From Planococcus plakortidis (lineage in GTDB: Bacteria; Bacillota; Bacilli; Bacillales_A; Planococcaceae): a stretch of 64,000 nt of DNA. A program made the translations under genes and the position numbers. Location of the stretch: the NCBI RefSeq assembly GCF_001687605.2, contig NZ_CP016539.2, positions 3,130,501 to 3,194,500 of the forward strand, in the 5' to 3' direction. Shown piece by piece: positions 6,690 through 14,423 of this stretch (the stretch's first letter is position 1; the number at the start of each line of letters is the position of its first letter). The notes beneath the pieces are model-generated. The model saw nothing but the letters and a program-made list of their open reading frames with translations, did no database searches and had not been told where the DNA came from.

Positions 6690-6812
6690 TTATCTCGCTA
6701 CGTACATCAAATACACGGCAACCCACATGGCAACGATGACGATGCCGACGAAGAATACACTGACGAGTGTTCCCTTCAAATTCACGTCATGATCCGATTG
6801 CTTCTTATCCAC
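6690..6812 (-). CDS. Cytochrome c oxidase subunit IIa-like small protein
   Basis: A 40-residue protein: a charged N-terminus (DKKQSDHDVNLKG) and one helix, TLVSVFFVGIVIVAMWVAVY, ending LMYVAR. Size, single span and position as first gene of the operon match subunit IIa of ba3 oxidases, which supplies the helix missing from subunit II. The start is GTG at 6812, with GAGGTGG about 6 nt upstream. It lies 28 nt downstream of the predicted -10 of an Fnr-type promoter. Confidence 0.8.
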   Translation of the reverse strand: MDKKQSDHDVNLKGTLVSVFFVGIVIVAMWVAVYLMYVAR

Positions 6813-6840
6813 TTTCTCCACCTCTTCACTCGTTTGCTAT

Positions 6841-6890
6841 TTCCTTTAGCATAGGACCTAAATTTCGGTTTAGCTGTGACATAAATCACA
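6841..6890 (-). promoter_or_regulatory. Oxidase operon promoter with Fnr/Crp-type site at -41.5
   Basis: A perfect TGTGA-N6-TCACA palindrome (TGTGACATAAATCACA, 6875-6890) precedes a TATGCT -10 (6848-6853). Taking the start about 7 nt past the -10 (near 6841), the palindrome centre lies 41.5 nt upstream, the classical spacing for class II activation by Fnr or Crp proteins. The fnr gene is 0.8 kb away. No good -35 is seen, as expected for an activated promoter. Confidence 0.78.
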
Positions 6891-6929
6891 CCTGCGCATT
6901 TTTATTTTCGGTTGTTCATATTTTTGCCA

Positions 6930-6962
6930 AAAAAAGAAAGCCTGCGGATGAGCAGGCTTTTG
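6930..6962 (-). terminator. Intergenic terminator hairpin
   Basis: Stem AAAGCCTGC/GCAGGCTTT with loop GGATGA, followed on the minus strand by CTTTTTTT. There is no coding gene directly upstream on that strand; what it would end is the structured repeat region 7038-7224. Confidence 0.65.
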
Positions 6963-7037
6963 GAAGTTGCTATTGGTTGGAATGAATGGCGGAGATAGCG
7001 GGGGTTAGGGTGTGGCATTGTTTCCTGTTCTATTGGA

Positions 7038-7224
7038 GCATCATGTTGTTAGTCGCCGCCGTGCTCTGGGTTGGCCTCTTGCAGTAAGCCATGAAAAGCA
7101 CCTGTCTTACTGCTTCGGCTCACCCCTTTACGCTCGGCGGCTTGGAGATTTCGCTGATTCGAGTGTGTTTCATCAGATTTACTTCTATATGCAGTTGCAG
7201 GCTAGTGTGGGAATCGCTTCCTTA
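7038..7224. repeat. Structured intergenic repeat, copy B
   Basis: Second copy of the element at 1282-1466. Helices: GCCGCCG (7055-7061) with CGGCGGC (7135-7141); GGGTTGGCC (7068-7076) with GGCTCACCC (7117-7125); GCAGTAAG (7081-7088) with CTTACTGC (7106-7113). The 3' module GGCTAGTGTGGGAATCGCTTCCT is also kept. A terminator lies 76 nt away in the minus direction (6930-6962), so a minus-strand transcript is possible. No protein frame is conserved between the copies. Confidence 0.75.
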
Positions 7225-7394
7225 GATGAAACATCTGGGCCATAGGTGCTTGAGTAGAAATTTTGTTGATGAACATATATGATGCTTGCACGCTCTTTAA
7301 TGAAAATGACTTAAGCTGAAAAGATGACACATTTCTAATTTTCTATTGAGTGGACAAAAGAAGTTATTTTCTCCTTTAAAACTAGAGACGAAGT

Positions 7395-7510
7395 GTAAGG
7401 GGCCGACTCCGGGAGGAATAGCGAGACAATTGAGACCCTGCAGGAGCGTAGCGACGAAGCGGCTCAATGCGAGCCCTCCGGAAAGCGTGCCCCTGCAACG
7501 CAGTCGAAAA
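7395..7510 (+). repeat. GC-rich palindromic intergenic repeat
   Basis: Contains GGCCGACTCCGGGAGGAA, GAGACCCTGCAGGAGCG, AGCGACGAAGCGGCTCAA and GCCCTCCGGAAAGCGTGCCC, the typical order of the Bacillaceae GC-rich intergenic repeat. The flank TTTAAAACTAGAGACG resembles the left flank of the degenerate copy at 45060-45245, so these two form a subfamily. Confidence 0.65.
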
Positions 7511-7605
7511 GTGGAAGCTTTTCCTTTCACGGCTCTTTTGGTTTCAGTTGCATCCCCCTCTGTACCACACTTTTAAGGAGTAAAAGCTGATATTACCAGA
7601 GCATA

Positions 7606-7634
7606 CAAAAAGCCTGCCGTTACGGCAGGCTTTG
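7606..7634 (-). terminator. fnr terminator
   Basis: Hairpin AAAGCCTGCC-GTAAC-GGCAGGCTTTTTGTATG on the minus strand, immediately after the fnr stop. Confidence 0.85.
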
Positions 7635-7637
7635 CAA

Positions 7638-8333
7638 TCAGTCGATTTTACAAAGGTAAATCGGGCATTCTTCGCAATTGATGTCGAATTTCAGTTTGGG
7701 GATATTGTATAGAACGATCTTGCCGTCTTGCATGCCGACGGTTCCTTGTTTGCGCAAGTCGCTGAGCATCCGGTTGACCATTTCACGGCTCATGCCGCAG
7801 AAATTCGCCAGCTCCTGGTTCGTCAGCACGACATCGATCAATAAGCCGCCGTCCGCTTGGATGCCATAACTGTTGCCGAGGCGGATCAACGTCGAATACA
7901 AGGCTCCCTTTTTGCCATGGAGCATCAAATCCCGGAAACGCGTCTGCGTTTTCTGTTGGTCGATGCCCATCCATTTCATGAACGCCATCGCAAGCCCTGG
8001 GTCTTTTTCAAGCGATTGTTCCAGCTCTTCCACAGGGATTTTCAAGCAGACAGTGTTCGTCAAGGCCCGGGCATCCAGCAAATATGTGGCTCCTTCTGCG
8101 AATACCGTGATCTCGCCGACCATCTGCCCCGTGCCGCAAATCTTCAACGCAAGCTCGCGGCCATCCGGCGTGACTTTTCCGATTTGCACTTTCCCCGAAC
8201 GGAGGATATAAAGGCCTTTTACCGCCTCCCCTTCGCGGAACAGATAATCGCCTTTCTGATATTCTTTTACTTGATGGCTGATCGTCAAGAGCTTTTCGAG
8301 CTCCGCCGCCAATTTATCGAAGCCTGCTTCCAT
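7638..8333 (-). CDS. fnr: Fnr, oxygen-sensing Crp/Fnr-family regulator
   Basis: A 231-residue regulator: cyclic-nucleotide-type beta roll (residues ~15-130), dimer helix, winged helix-turn-helix (LTNQELANFCGMSREMVNRML) and a C-terminal cluster Cys220, Cys223, Cys228 (CEECPIYLCKID). The C-terminal cysteines are the hallmark of Bacillus-type Fnr, which binds a [4Fe-4S] cluster there. The ATG at 8333 is chosen since GGGAGG lies 8 nt upstream. A perfect TGTGA-N6-TCACA site occurs in front of the nearby oxidase operon, a probable target. Monocistronic. Confidence 0.92.
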   Translation of the reverse strand: MEAGFDKLAAELEKLLTISHQVKEYQKGDYLFREGEAVKGLYILRSGKVQIGKVTPDGRELALKICGTGQMVGEITVFAEGATYLLDARALTNTVCLKIPVEELEQSLEKDPGLAMAFMKWMGIDQQKTQTRFRDLMLHGKKGALYSTLIRLGNSYGIQADGGLLIDVVLTNQELANFCGMSREMVNRMLSDLRKQGTVGMQDGKIVLYNIPKLKFDINCEECPIYLCKID

Positions 8334-8504
8334 AGGGTCATCCTCCCTTCCCTTGTTCATGCTTTTCTCAAGCGTACCATAGATTTCACAGGATTTGGAT
8401 GCGTTTTCACAAATCCGCCAAGACGCACAGGGAATTTTCCGAAAAAAGAAGGAAGTCCCGGATGGCGTATCGAAAGGTAAGCAATATAGAAGGAGGAATG
8501 GACA

Positions 8505-8969
8505 ATGACTTTGAAATATTCCCGAATTATGGTAGCAGTGGATGGTTCCAAAGAAGCGGAATGGGCTTTCAAGAAAGCCTCAGCTGCAGCTTCCCGGAAT
8601 AATGCGGAGCTTTACTTGGTGCATGTCATCGATAACCGCTCATTCGGCTCCATTGAAGCGTACGACCGCACGATTGCAGAACGCGCATTGCAAAGCGGTG
8701 AAGAACTGCTTGCCCGTTATAAGGAAGAAGCCTCTTCACATGGTGCAACGAATGTCCATACGATGATCGAATACGGTTCGCCGAAAACGGTCATTCCGAA
8801 AAAATTGGCGAATGAATTGAAAGTGGATGTCATCGTTTGTGGCGCCACCGGTTTGAATGCAGCGGAACGCCTTATCATGGGCAGCGTTTCCGAACGCATC
8901 GTCCGTACAGCCAAATGCGACGTGCTCGTGGTCCGCAGAAACCAGGAAGACATCGACGCAGACGAATAA
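8505..8969 (+). CDS. Universal stress protein, UspA family
   Basis: A 154-residue cytosolic Rossmann-like protein. It starts with the conserved RIMVAVDGSKEAEWAF and ends with the ATP-binding motif GATGLNAAERLIMGSVSERIV (G-x2-G-x9-G-S), so it belongs to the ATP-binding class of Usp proteins, whose roles in stress are broadly regulatory. AAGGAGG lies 7 nt before the ATG. It is divergent from fnr, and such genes are often oxygen-regulated, but only half-site TGTGA motifs are seen between the two starts. A strong shared terminator follows. Confidence 0.93.
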   Translation: MTLKYSRIMVAVDGSKEAEWAFKKASAAASRNNAELYLVHVIDNRSFGSIEAYDRTIAERALQSGEELLARYKEEASSHGATNVHTMIEYGSPKTVIPKKLANELKVDVIVCGATGLNAAERLIMGSVSERIVRTAKCDVLVVRRNQEDIDADE

Positions 8970-8985
8970 CAAGCCCTACAATAAG

Positions 8986-9023
8986 AAAAGCCTTTCCCGA
9001 TCAAAGCGGGAAAGGCTTTTCTT
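8986..9023. terminator. Bidirectional terminator between usp and M14 peptidase
   Basis: Stem AAAGCCTTTCCCG/CGGGAAAGGCTTT with runs of T on one side and A on the other. It serves the convergent genes ending at 8969 and 9028. Confidence 0.88.
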
Positions 9024-9027
9024 CGTC

Positions 9028-10077
9028 TTATTCCGTTTCGCGGGTTTGCTGGAATGCCAGCGTATCCCAGAACGATGTATCTTGCGTATCGATTGAGCCA
9101 TCCGCAATTGCACGCACCGTCGATTCCAATGTCGTCACGGTTTGCTTGATCAAATAGCCATTGCTCTTCTGCCCAAGGACATACGGCTCGTATTCATGGT
9201 CAGACATGCCGCGCATTTCGAAGAGCAATGTCGAAATGCCGTATTCCACTGCAATGCCGTTGCGGCTGATGGTTTCAGCGTCGCCGCCGCGATATTTTCC
9301 GAGGTGGCCCCAGCCTGTCGAATCGACAGCATTAAAAACGACGGCCCCCAGTTTTTTCGATCCTTCAAGCACTTCAGGGTCGACGTTTGGGGTGGTTGGG
9401 TACAGGATCGATCCCGAAACCAACTCACCATCGCGCTCGCTGTTGGCTCCTTGATGATGCAGATCGATCATGTAATCGATGTCGTATTTGCTCATCACAT
9501 TCGTGTGCAAGGCTTTTGTTTCCGGCTGGATTTTTGTGACGTGGTCACGGTTCAAGTCCACGCCGAGTGCATTATAGCGCGTCAAGTTCCGGTCACCCGA
9601 TGCTACATAATCCTCCAGTGAGAAATCGACATCTCCCATGGCCCCATCTGCATTGAGCATCGGCACAACCAGGATATTGACGTTATCCGTGACACCTTTC
9701 ATTTTGCCGGTGCCGAGGTGCTTGATGAATTCAAGTGCCCCTTCTGTCGTCAGCTGTTCATTCCCGTGCTGCTGGGTCAAGAACAGGATGGTCGGGTTTT
9801 CCGGATTGCTCATGTATTTTGCCACGTACAGGTCGCGTCCTTTGACGCTTTGCCCGATGACTTCAAGTTCCATGTTTTCTTGTTTGGCATCCTGCTTCTT
9901 CAAGAAATCGGCCATTTCCGAGTAAGTTGTCAAAATAGACGTGTTGATGGTCTCATTCCCGCCATATCCTGGCCCATTGCCGACCGCTTCCACTACTGAC
10001 GAGTTCAACGGCACTGCACTCAATGCAAGAGCCCCCGCCAATGATAATGTTAATGCCCCTTTTTTCAATGATTTCAT
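9028..10077 (-). CDS. Secreted M14-family zinc carboxypeptidase
   Basis: A 349-residue protein with a signal peptide (MKSLKKGALTLSLAGALAL, cleavage likely after the SVVEA region) and a zinc carboxypeptidase domain. Zinc ligands are visible as HGNE (TQQHGNEQL) and the His in MIDLHHQG; substrate Arg/Asn residues lie in GVDLNRDH, and the catalytic Glu is in STLLFEMRG. It probably trims peptides outside the cell. The start at 10077 has AAGGAG 10 nt upstream; a longer frame would place the signal peptide internally. Specificity is unknown. Confidence 0.9.
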   Translation of the reverse strand: MKSLKKGALTLSLAGALALSAVPLNSSVVEAVGNGPGYGGNETINTSILTTYSEMADFLKKQDAKQENMELEVIGQSVKGRDLYVAKYMSNPENPTILFLTQQHGNEQLTTEGALEFIKHLGTGKMKGVTDNVNILVVPMLNADGAMGDVDFSLEDYVASGDRNLTRYNALGVDLNRDHVTKIQPETKALHTNVMSKYDIDYMIDLHHQGANSERDGELVSGSILYPTTPNVDPEVLEGSKKLGAVVFNAVDSTGWGHLGKYRGGDAETISRNGIAVEYGISTLLFEMRGMSDHEYEPYVLGQKSNGYLIKQTVTTLESTVRAIADGSIDTQDTSFWDTLAFQQTRETE

Positions 10078-10481
10078 CGATCCATCACTCCTTATGGTAT
10101 ATTGCCATCCCACCCTTTCCGTTTTCTTTCCTCATTCTCCTCCCCGTTTCATGAAAACGCTTCCTTCGTAATGCGCAACCGAAAAGACCGGCTGACTCCT
10201 GCCCTATCTGAAATAAAAGAAAACATGAATTATTCTGCAAAAACATTACTTTATTCTCATAAAAGATTACATTTCCTGTTCTTATGTGTCGCTTATGACA
10301 TTAAGTCCCGTCAATTGATAAGAAACTGTAATAATAAATAGGTTTATGCGGTGGTACAATGGGTCTGCCGGAATTTTTGACGGCTTTTTTTCATGACAAG
10401 ATTCAGTTTCATTACTGTAGAAAAGAATTCTTATATAGAGAAACAATAATAATCAACGGAATGCGAAAGGAGCACAACACA
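10078..10481. other. Divergent intergenic region of 404 nt
   Basis: Separates the M14 peptidase from the M23 wall hydrolase. No gene is supported. Single TGTAAT half-sites occur at 10327-10332 (+) and 10266-10271 (-), reminiscent of WalR boxes that control wall hydrolases in Bacillus, but no pair with 5-nt spacing is present. No consensus promoter was identified. Confidence 0.4.
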
Positions 10482-11801
10482 TTGAACACATGGTCAAAAT
10501 GGTTCGTGGCAGCCTTGTCTGCTGTCCTGGCGCTATCGATTTTCCTGCCGACAGCAAATGCCGACAAATTGTCCGACCTGGAAAAGGAAAAACAACAGGT
10601 CGAGCAAAAGAAGAACAACTTGAATTCGGAAATCCAATCAAAGAATAACGCGATCGTCGAAAATCAGACGAAGCTTGAAAAAATCATGAACAAGATCCAG
10701 GAATTGAACGGCGAAATCGAAGAAACCCAAGGCAAGATCGACGGCGTTCAAGCACAGATTGACCAAACGAAAGTCGAAATCGATGAATTGAAAGAATCGA
10801 TTGAAGAACTGGAACGCAAAATTGCAGAACGTGAAGAACTCTTGAAAGAACGGGCACGCGCCATTCAACTGAGCGGCGGTTCCGTTGACTATATTGATGT
10901 ATTGCTTGGAGCGAACAGCTTTGTCGACTTTATCGACCGTGCTTCTGCCGTCAACACATTGATTGAGGCAGACCGTGAAATTATGCGCGAGCAAGCAGCG
11001 GATAAAAAGCTGCTGGCTGAACAAAAAGCGGAAGTGGAAGAAAAACTGGCGAAACAAGAAAGCCAAAAAGCGGAACTTGTTGAGTTGAAAGATTCATTGG
11101 ATGTACAAAAGAAAGAGCAAGATGGGCTTCAAAAAGATCTGAAAGCCGAACAGAAACGACTGGCAAAAGAAAAAGCCGACCTTGAAGAAGAACACGCAAA
11201 AGCGATGAACATCAGTTCATCACTCCAAAAGAAAATCGGCAAAGAGCAAGCCCGCCTAGCGGAAATTGCCCGTAAAGCCGAAGCGGAACGCAAAGCGAAA
11301 GAAGCAGCAGCCCGCAAAGCGGCAGCTAAAAAAGCAGCACAATCCAACGCTTCTGCAGCGACCGTCACACAAGCGGCAGCGCCTAAATCAAGCTCTGGAT
11401 TCATTCGCCCGGCAGCAGGCCGGCATACTTCCGGATTCGGCGGACGTGACATCGGTGCTGGAGCGGAAACGCATCTTGGTTATGATATTGCCAATAGCCC
11501 AGGAACGCCAATCCACGCAGCGGCAAGCGGCTATGTCTCATACGCTGGATCGATGGGCGGCTACGGCAACGTCATCATCATTACACATGTCATCAACGGC
11601 CAAAGTTACGCAACGACTTATGCACATTTGAATTCCATCAATGTTTCCGTCGGCCAAGCAGTCTCACAAGGACAGAAAATCGGCGGCATGGGCAACACTG
11701 GGCGTTCAACTGGCCCGCACTTGCACTTTGAGATCCACATCGGCAGCTGGAACGGCGCACGTTCGAACGCAGTCAACCCAGCAGCATATATCGGCGGCTA
11801 A
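10482..11801 (+). CDS. Coiled-coil M23 peptidoglycan hydrolase (EnvC/CwlO-like)
   Basis: A 439-residue exported protein. Order: signal peptide (WFVAALSAVLALSIFLPTANA), a long coiled coil of the PcsB/CwlO type (residues ~30-290, heptads rich in Glu, Lys, Gln), an Ala/Lys-rich linker, then an M23/LytM endopeptidase domain with HLGYD and HLHFEIH zinc motifs. In B. subtilis CwlO the same coiled coil carries NlpC/P60 instead, so domain swapping is evident. Such proteins cut peptidoglycan cross-links for elongation or division, often gated by FtsEX. The start is TTG at 10482, with AAAGGAG 9 nt upstream. Confidence 0.88.
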   Translation: MNTWSKWFVAALSAVLALSIFLPTANADKLSDLEKEKQQVEQKKNNLNSEIQSKNNAIVENQTKLEKIMNKIQELNGEIEETQGKIDGVQAQIDQTKVEIDELKESIEELERKIAEREELLKERARAIQLSGGSVDYIDVLLGANSFVDFIDRASAVNTLIEADREIMREQAADKKLLAEQKAEVEEKLAKQESQKAELVELKDSLDVQKKEQDGLQKDLKAEQKRLAKEKADLEEEHAKAMNISSSLQKKIGKEQARLAEIARKAEAERKAKEAAARKAAAKKAAQSNASAATVTQAAAPKSSSGFIRPAAGRHTSGFGGRDIGAGAETHLGYDIANSPGTPIHAAASGYVSYAGSMGGYGNVIIITHVINGQSYATTYAHLNSINVSVGQAVSQGQKIGGMGNTGRSTGPHLHFEIHIGSWNGARSNAVNPAAYIGG

Positions 11802-11820
11802 TAACTATCCGTCAAAGCAA

Positions 11821-11857
11821 AAAAGCAGTACCCGGGATGTTCGGGTACTGCTTTTTT
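11821..11857. terminator. Terminator between wall hydrolase and panB
   Basis: Stem AAAGCAGTACCCG/CGGGTACTGCTTT followed by TTTTAG on the plus strand. Also suited to end the convergent panB transcript. Confidence 0.9.
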
Positions 11858-11870
11858 AGTGTGTATTTTA

Positions 11871-12707
11871 CTATTTCGACCCGTACAACTGCTCGAGCTC
11901 TTCTTCTTTCATCGTGAAACGATGCTGTTCTTTCGGGAACGCGCCGCTCTTCACTTCTTCCACGTACTGGGCGAGCCCTTGTTGCATCGTCTCGCCTGCT
12001 TCTGCGTAGGACTGGACGAATTTCGGCAAATGGTGCGAACCGTATTTGACGGTGTCGTGGTAGACGAGCACTTGGCCATCGGTTTCGCTGCCTGCGCCGA
12101 TGCCGATGACCGGGATGTTAAGTTCTTTCGCGACTTGTGCCGCCAGTTGATGCGGGATGCATTCGAGCACGAGCATGCAGGCGCCTGCCGCTTCGCACGC
12201 TTTGGCGTCTTCGATCAATTGCTTGGCGGCGCTGGCGGTTTTGCCTTGCACTTTATAGCCGCCGAGCACAGCGGCTGATTGCGGCAATAAACCAAGATGG
12301 GCGACGACCGGGATGCCGCTGGCGACGAGCTTGCGTGTCACCTCGAGCACTTCCCCTGCACCTTCGAGTTTCAAGGCTTGCGCACTCGTTTCCTGGAAGA
12401 TGCGCATGGCGTTTTCGAGCGTGCGGTCCCAGCTGCCGTGGAACGAGCCGAACGGCATATCGACGACGAGGAAGGTGTCCTGTGCCCCTCTTCTTGCCGC
12501 TTTTCCATGATGGATCATGTCTTCGACGGTCACCTTGACGGTTGAATCGTAGCCGAGCACGACCATGCCGAGCGAATCGCCGACAAGCAGCACATCCATC
12601 CCCGCCGCTTCCGCGATTTTGGCGGACGGGTAATCGTAGACCGTCAGCATCGCGATCTTGTCCCCTTGCTGTTTCATCTTGATCAATGAAGCTGTATTTT
12701 CCATCAT
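11871..12707 (-). CDS. panB: Ketopantoate hydroxymethyltransferase
   Basis: A 278-residue enzyme that transfers a hydroxymethyl group from 5,10-methylene-THF to alpha-ketoisovalerate, the first committed step of pantothenate synthesis. Recognisable segments are [47 protein letters not shown] and [20 protein letters not shown]. Full family length. panC and panD are not adjacent, since the downstream neighbour is convergent, so panB stands alone here. Expression is probably controlled by the leader with a pan RNA motif and terminator at 12735-12875. Confidence 0.95.
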   Translation of the reverse strand: MMENTASLIKMKQQGDKIAMLTVYDYPSAKIAEAAGMDVLLVGDSLGMVVLGYDSTVKVTVEDMIHHGKAARRGAQDTFLVVDMPFGSFHGSWDRTLENAMRIFQETSAQALKLEGAGEVLEVTRKLVASGIPVVAHLGLLPQSAAVLGGYKVQGKTASAAKQLIEDAKACEAAGACMLVLECIPHQLAAQVAKELNIPVIGIGAGSETDGQVLVYHDTVKYGSHHLPKFVQSYAEAGETMQQGLAQYVEEVKSGAFPKEQHRFTMKEEELEQLYGSK

Positions 12708-12734
12708 TCTCTCCTTCCGGGAAGGAAACCTTTG

Positions 12735-12765
12735 AAAAAAGCCCGCCGCGAAAGGGCGGACGGGC
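12735..12765 (-). terminator. Attenuator terminator in the panB leader
   Basis: Minus-strand GCCCG-TCC-GCC-CTTTCGC-GGC-GGGC followed by TTTTTT, about 30 nt before the panB start. An upstream GGACGG can pair with CCGTCC in its left arm, giving a possible antiterminator. Confidence 0.8.
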
Positions 12766-12843
12766 AGAATTGGATTTTGTCGGTTTCTCCGTCCCTGTCG
12801 TTTTTCAGATCAAGGCAGATCTATTAAGTTGTTAAGCTTTCTT

Positions 12844-12875
12844 ACAGGTGCAGTTCCGGATGGATACCGCCCTGT
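12844..12875 (-). ncRNA. pan RNA motif in the panB leader
   Basis: Minus-strand ACAGG-GCGGT-A-TCC-ATCC-GGA-ACTGC-A-CCTGT: one stem-loop with two bulged adenosines, matching the described pan motif, which is found upstream of pantothenate genes. It lies about 140 nt before panB, ahead of an attenuator. The ligand of the motif is not established. Confidence 0.75.
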
Positions 12876-12909
12876 TTTCACTATAGCAGATGCATTCGCC
12901 CGCTGAAAG

Positions 12910-13380
12910 TCACTCATCCTTTTGCATCACTTGAAACGTGGCGTAGTCATTTTTGAATTCACCGGCCTTCACGAATCCCGCGCTCTCATACAAATGGATT
13001 GCGCGTTTATTGAACTGGGCGACAGTGAGGCGCAGGGCTTGGCCGGGATGGCTTTTGTTGATTTCATTGAGCAGAAAATCCAAAAACGCGGCACCTCTTC
13101 CCGCTCCGGTCTTTTCCGGTTTCATGCCGAGCCCGATATCGACCGGGCCTTCCGGATATACATTCGCTTCATGGCCCGCCGGCACTTGCGCCCCCTTGCC
13201 CGTGCAATAAAAACCGAACAACTCCCCGTGCTCCGTCACCACCCGATAGCTTCCGTCCATCAGTTCCCGCAAACTTTCCTCCGTCGCTTCCCCATTATAA
13301 AAGTCGTATGGGTATGGATAGCGCCAGGCTGAGATTTCCCGTGCATCCACCTCTGCCATCGCATGTTCCTCAAAATTCAT
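12910..13380 (-). CDS. GNAT-family N-acetyltransferase
   Basis: A 156-residue cytosolic acetyltransferase. The acetyl-CoA loop reads GLGMKPEKTGAGRGAAFLDF (residues ~83-102), followed by LRLTVAQFNKRAIHLYESAGF typical of motif B. The ATG overlaps the stop of the methyltransferase-HIT gene by 4 nt, and GGCGGTG precedes it, so translation is coupled. Substrate unknown. Last of four genes on this strand in a compact acetyltransferase cluster (12910-15495). Confidence 0.85.
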   Translation of the reverse strand: MNFEEHAMAEVDAREISAWRYPYPYDFYNGEATEESLRELMDGSYRVVTEHGELFGFYCTGKGAQVPAGHEANVYPEGPVDIGLGMKPEKTGAGRGAAFLDFLLNEINKSHPGQALRLTVAQFNKRAIHLYESAGFVKAGEFKNDYATFQVMQKDE

Positions 13381-14402
13381 CGTCCATCACCGCCTCGCCC
13401 AGGACGGCGGTTCTCCGGCTTTTTCAGCCAGTGCCTCAAGCCTTTTCCGGCATACGGTTCGTCATCGAAGCGCGGAATGACATGGAGATGGCTATGGCCG
13501 ATCGACTGATTCGACGCTTCGCCGACATTCCAGCCGAGCGTATAGCCGCCCGGCGCGATTTGGTCGAGTAATTCTTTCGCGAGCCCCAGCAGCTCCTGCG
13601 TCTCCTGCCATTCGTTCGGTGTCAGCTCGAACGGCGACGAGCGATGCTGTTTCGGGACAATGACGCCTGACCCTTCGAGCACGCCTTGCGCCTTTCCGTG
13701 CTGCAGGAACCAGCAATTGGCCGTCTCAAAAACGATGCGCTGTTCCAAGTCATAAGCCGGATGGCAAAACGGGCATTCGGGCCGCAATTGTATAACAGCA
13801 CCGCAATGCGAATGCGCTTTGAACTCGCATTTTGCGATATTGGACATGGCCGCTTCGAGCTCCTCAAAAACGGTATAAGCTTCGTCACCATCCCAGACGT
13901 TTTCGTATTCATTCCGGCAAGTTTCGCGGTCTGCTTCGGTCCGAAAAGCGATATCGCCGATCCATAACGTCCCTCCCGGCGCCAAGCGTTTCAGCAATTG
14001 CTTGAGGAAGCTCCATTTATCTGCATCCTCCAAATGATGAAGCGCATATGTACTGACGATGCAATCAAAAAACAGCCCGTCAAAAACAGGCGGCAAGCCG
14101 TCCGCCATGTCCCATTCCACCAGCTGCGCTTCCGGCATCTTCCTTTTGGCGCGCCCGATCATTTCAGGAGAAAAATCAATTCCGAAAATCCGGTGCCCTT
14201 TGTCGTATAAAGCAGATGCCAATGCACCGGTACCAAAGCCGATATCCAACACAGACGCCTGTGGCTTGTGGCCAATCGCTTCGAAAATCGCTGTCAGCAC
14301 ATCGCTGTAGCCGGCAAACGGATACGTTCCTTGGCGCTCGCTTTCGCGTACCGTGTCATCGTATTCCGCTGCCCATTCATTGAATCCTTGTTTCCCTAAC
14401 AT
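13377..14402 (-). CDS. SAM-dependent methyltransferase fused to HIT domain
   Basis: A 341-residue two-domain protein. Residues 1-~205 are a class I methyltransferase: motif I VLDIGFGTGA (51-60), acidic GIDFSPEM, and YALHHLED, ending in a typical YTVFEELEAAM...SHCGAVIQ tail. Residues ~210-341 are a complete HIT nucleotide-hydrolase domain starting CPFCHP (zinc Cys-x2-Cys) and ending with the histidine triad His303-Ser-His305-Leu-His307 in SIGHSHLHVIPRF. Each half resembles separate Bacillales proteins, so this looks like a gene fusion by loss of a stop. Methyl and nucleotide substrates are unknown. It overlaps the next gene by 4 nt. Confidence 0.88.
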   Translation of the reverse strand: MLGKQGFNEWAAEYDDTVRESERQGTYPFAGYSDVLTAIFEAIGHKPQASVLDIGFGTGALASALYDKGHRIFGIDFSPEMIGRAKRKMPEAQLVEWDMADGLPPVFDGLFFDCIVSTYALHHLEDADKWSFLKQLLKRLAPGGTLWIGDIAFRTEADRETCRNEYENVWDGDEAYTVFEELEAAMSNIAKCEFKAHSHCGAVIQLRPECPFCHPAYDLEQRIVFETANCWFLQHGKAQGVLEGSGVIVPKQHRSSPFELTPNEWQETQELLGLAKELLDQIAPGGYTLGWNVGEASNQSIGHSHLHVIPRFDDEPYAGKGLRHWLKKPENRRPGRGGDGR

Positions 14403-14423
14403 CCTGCCGCTTCCCTTCCGTCC

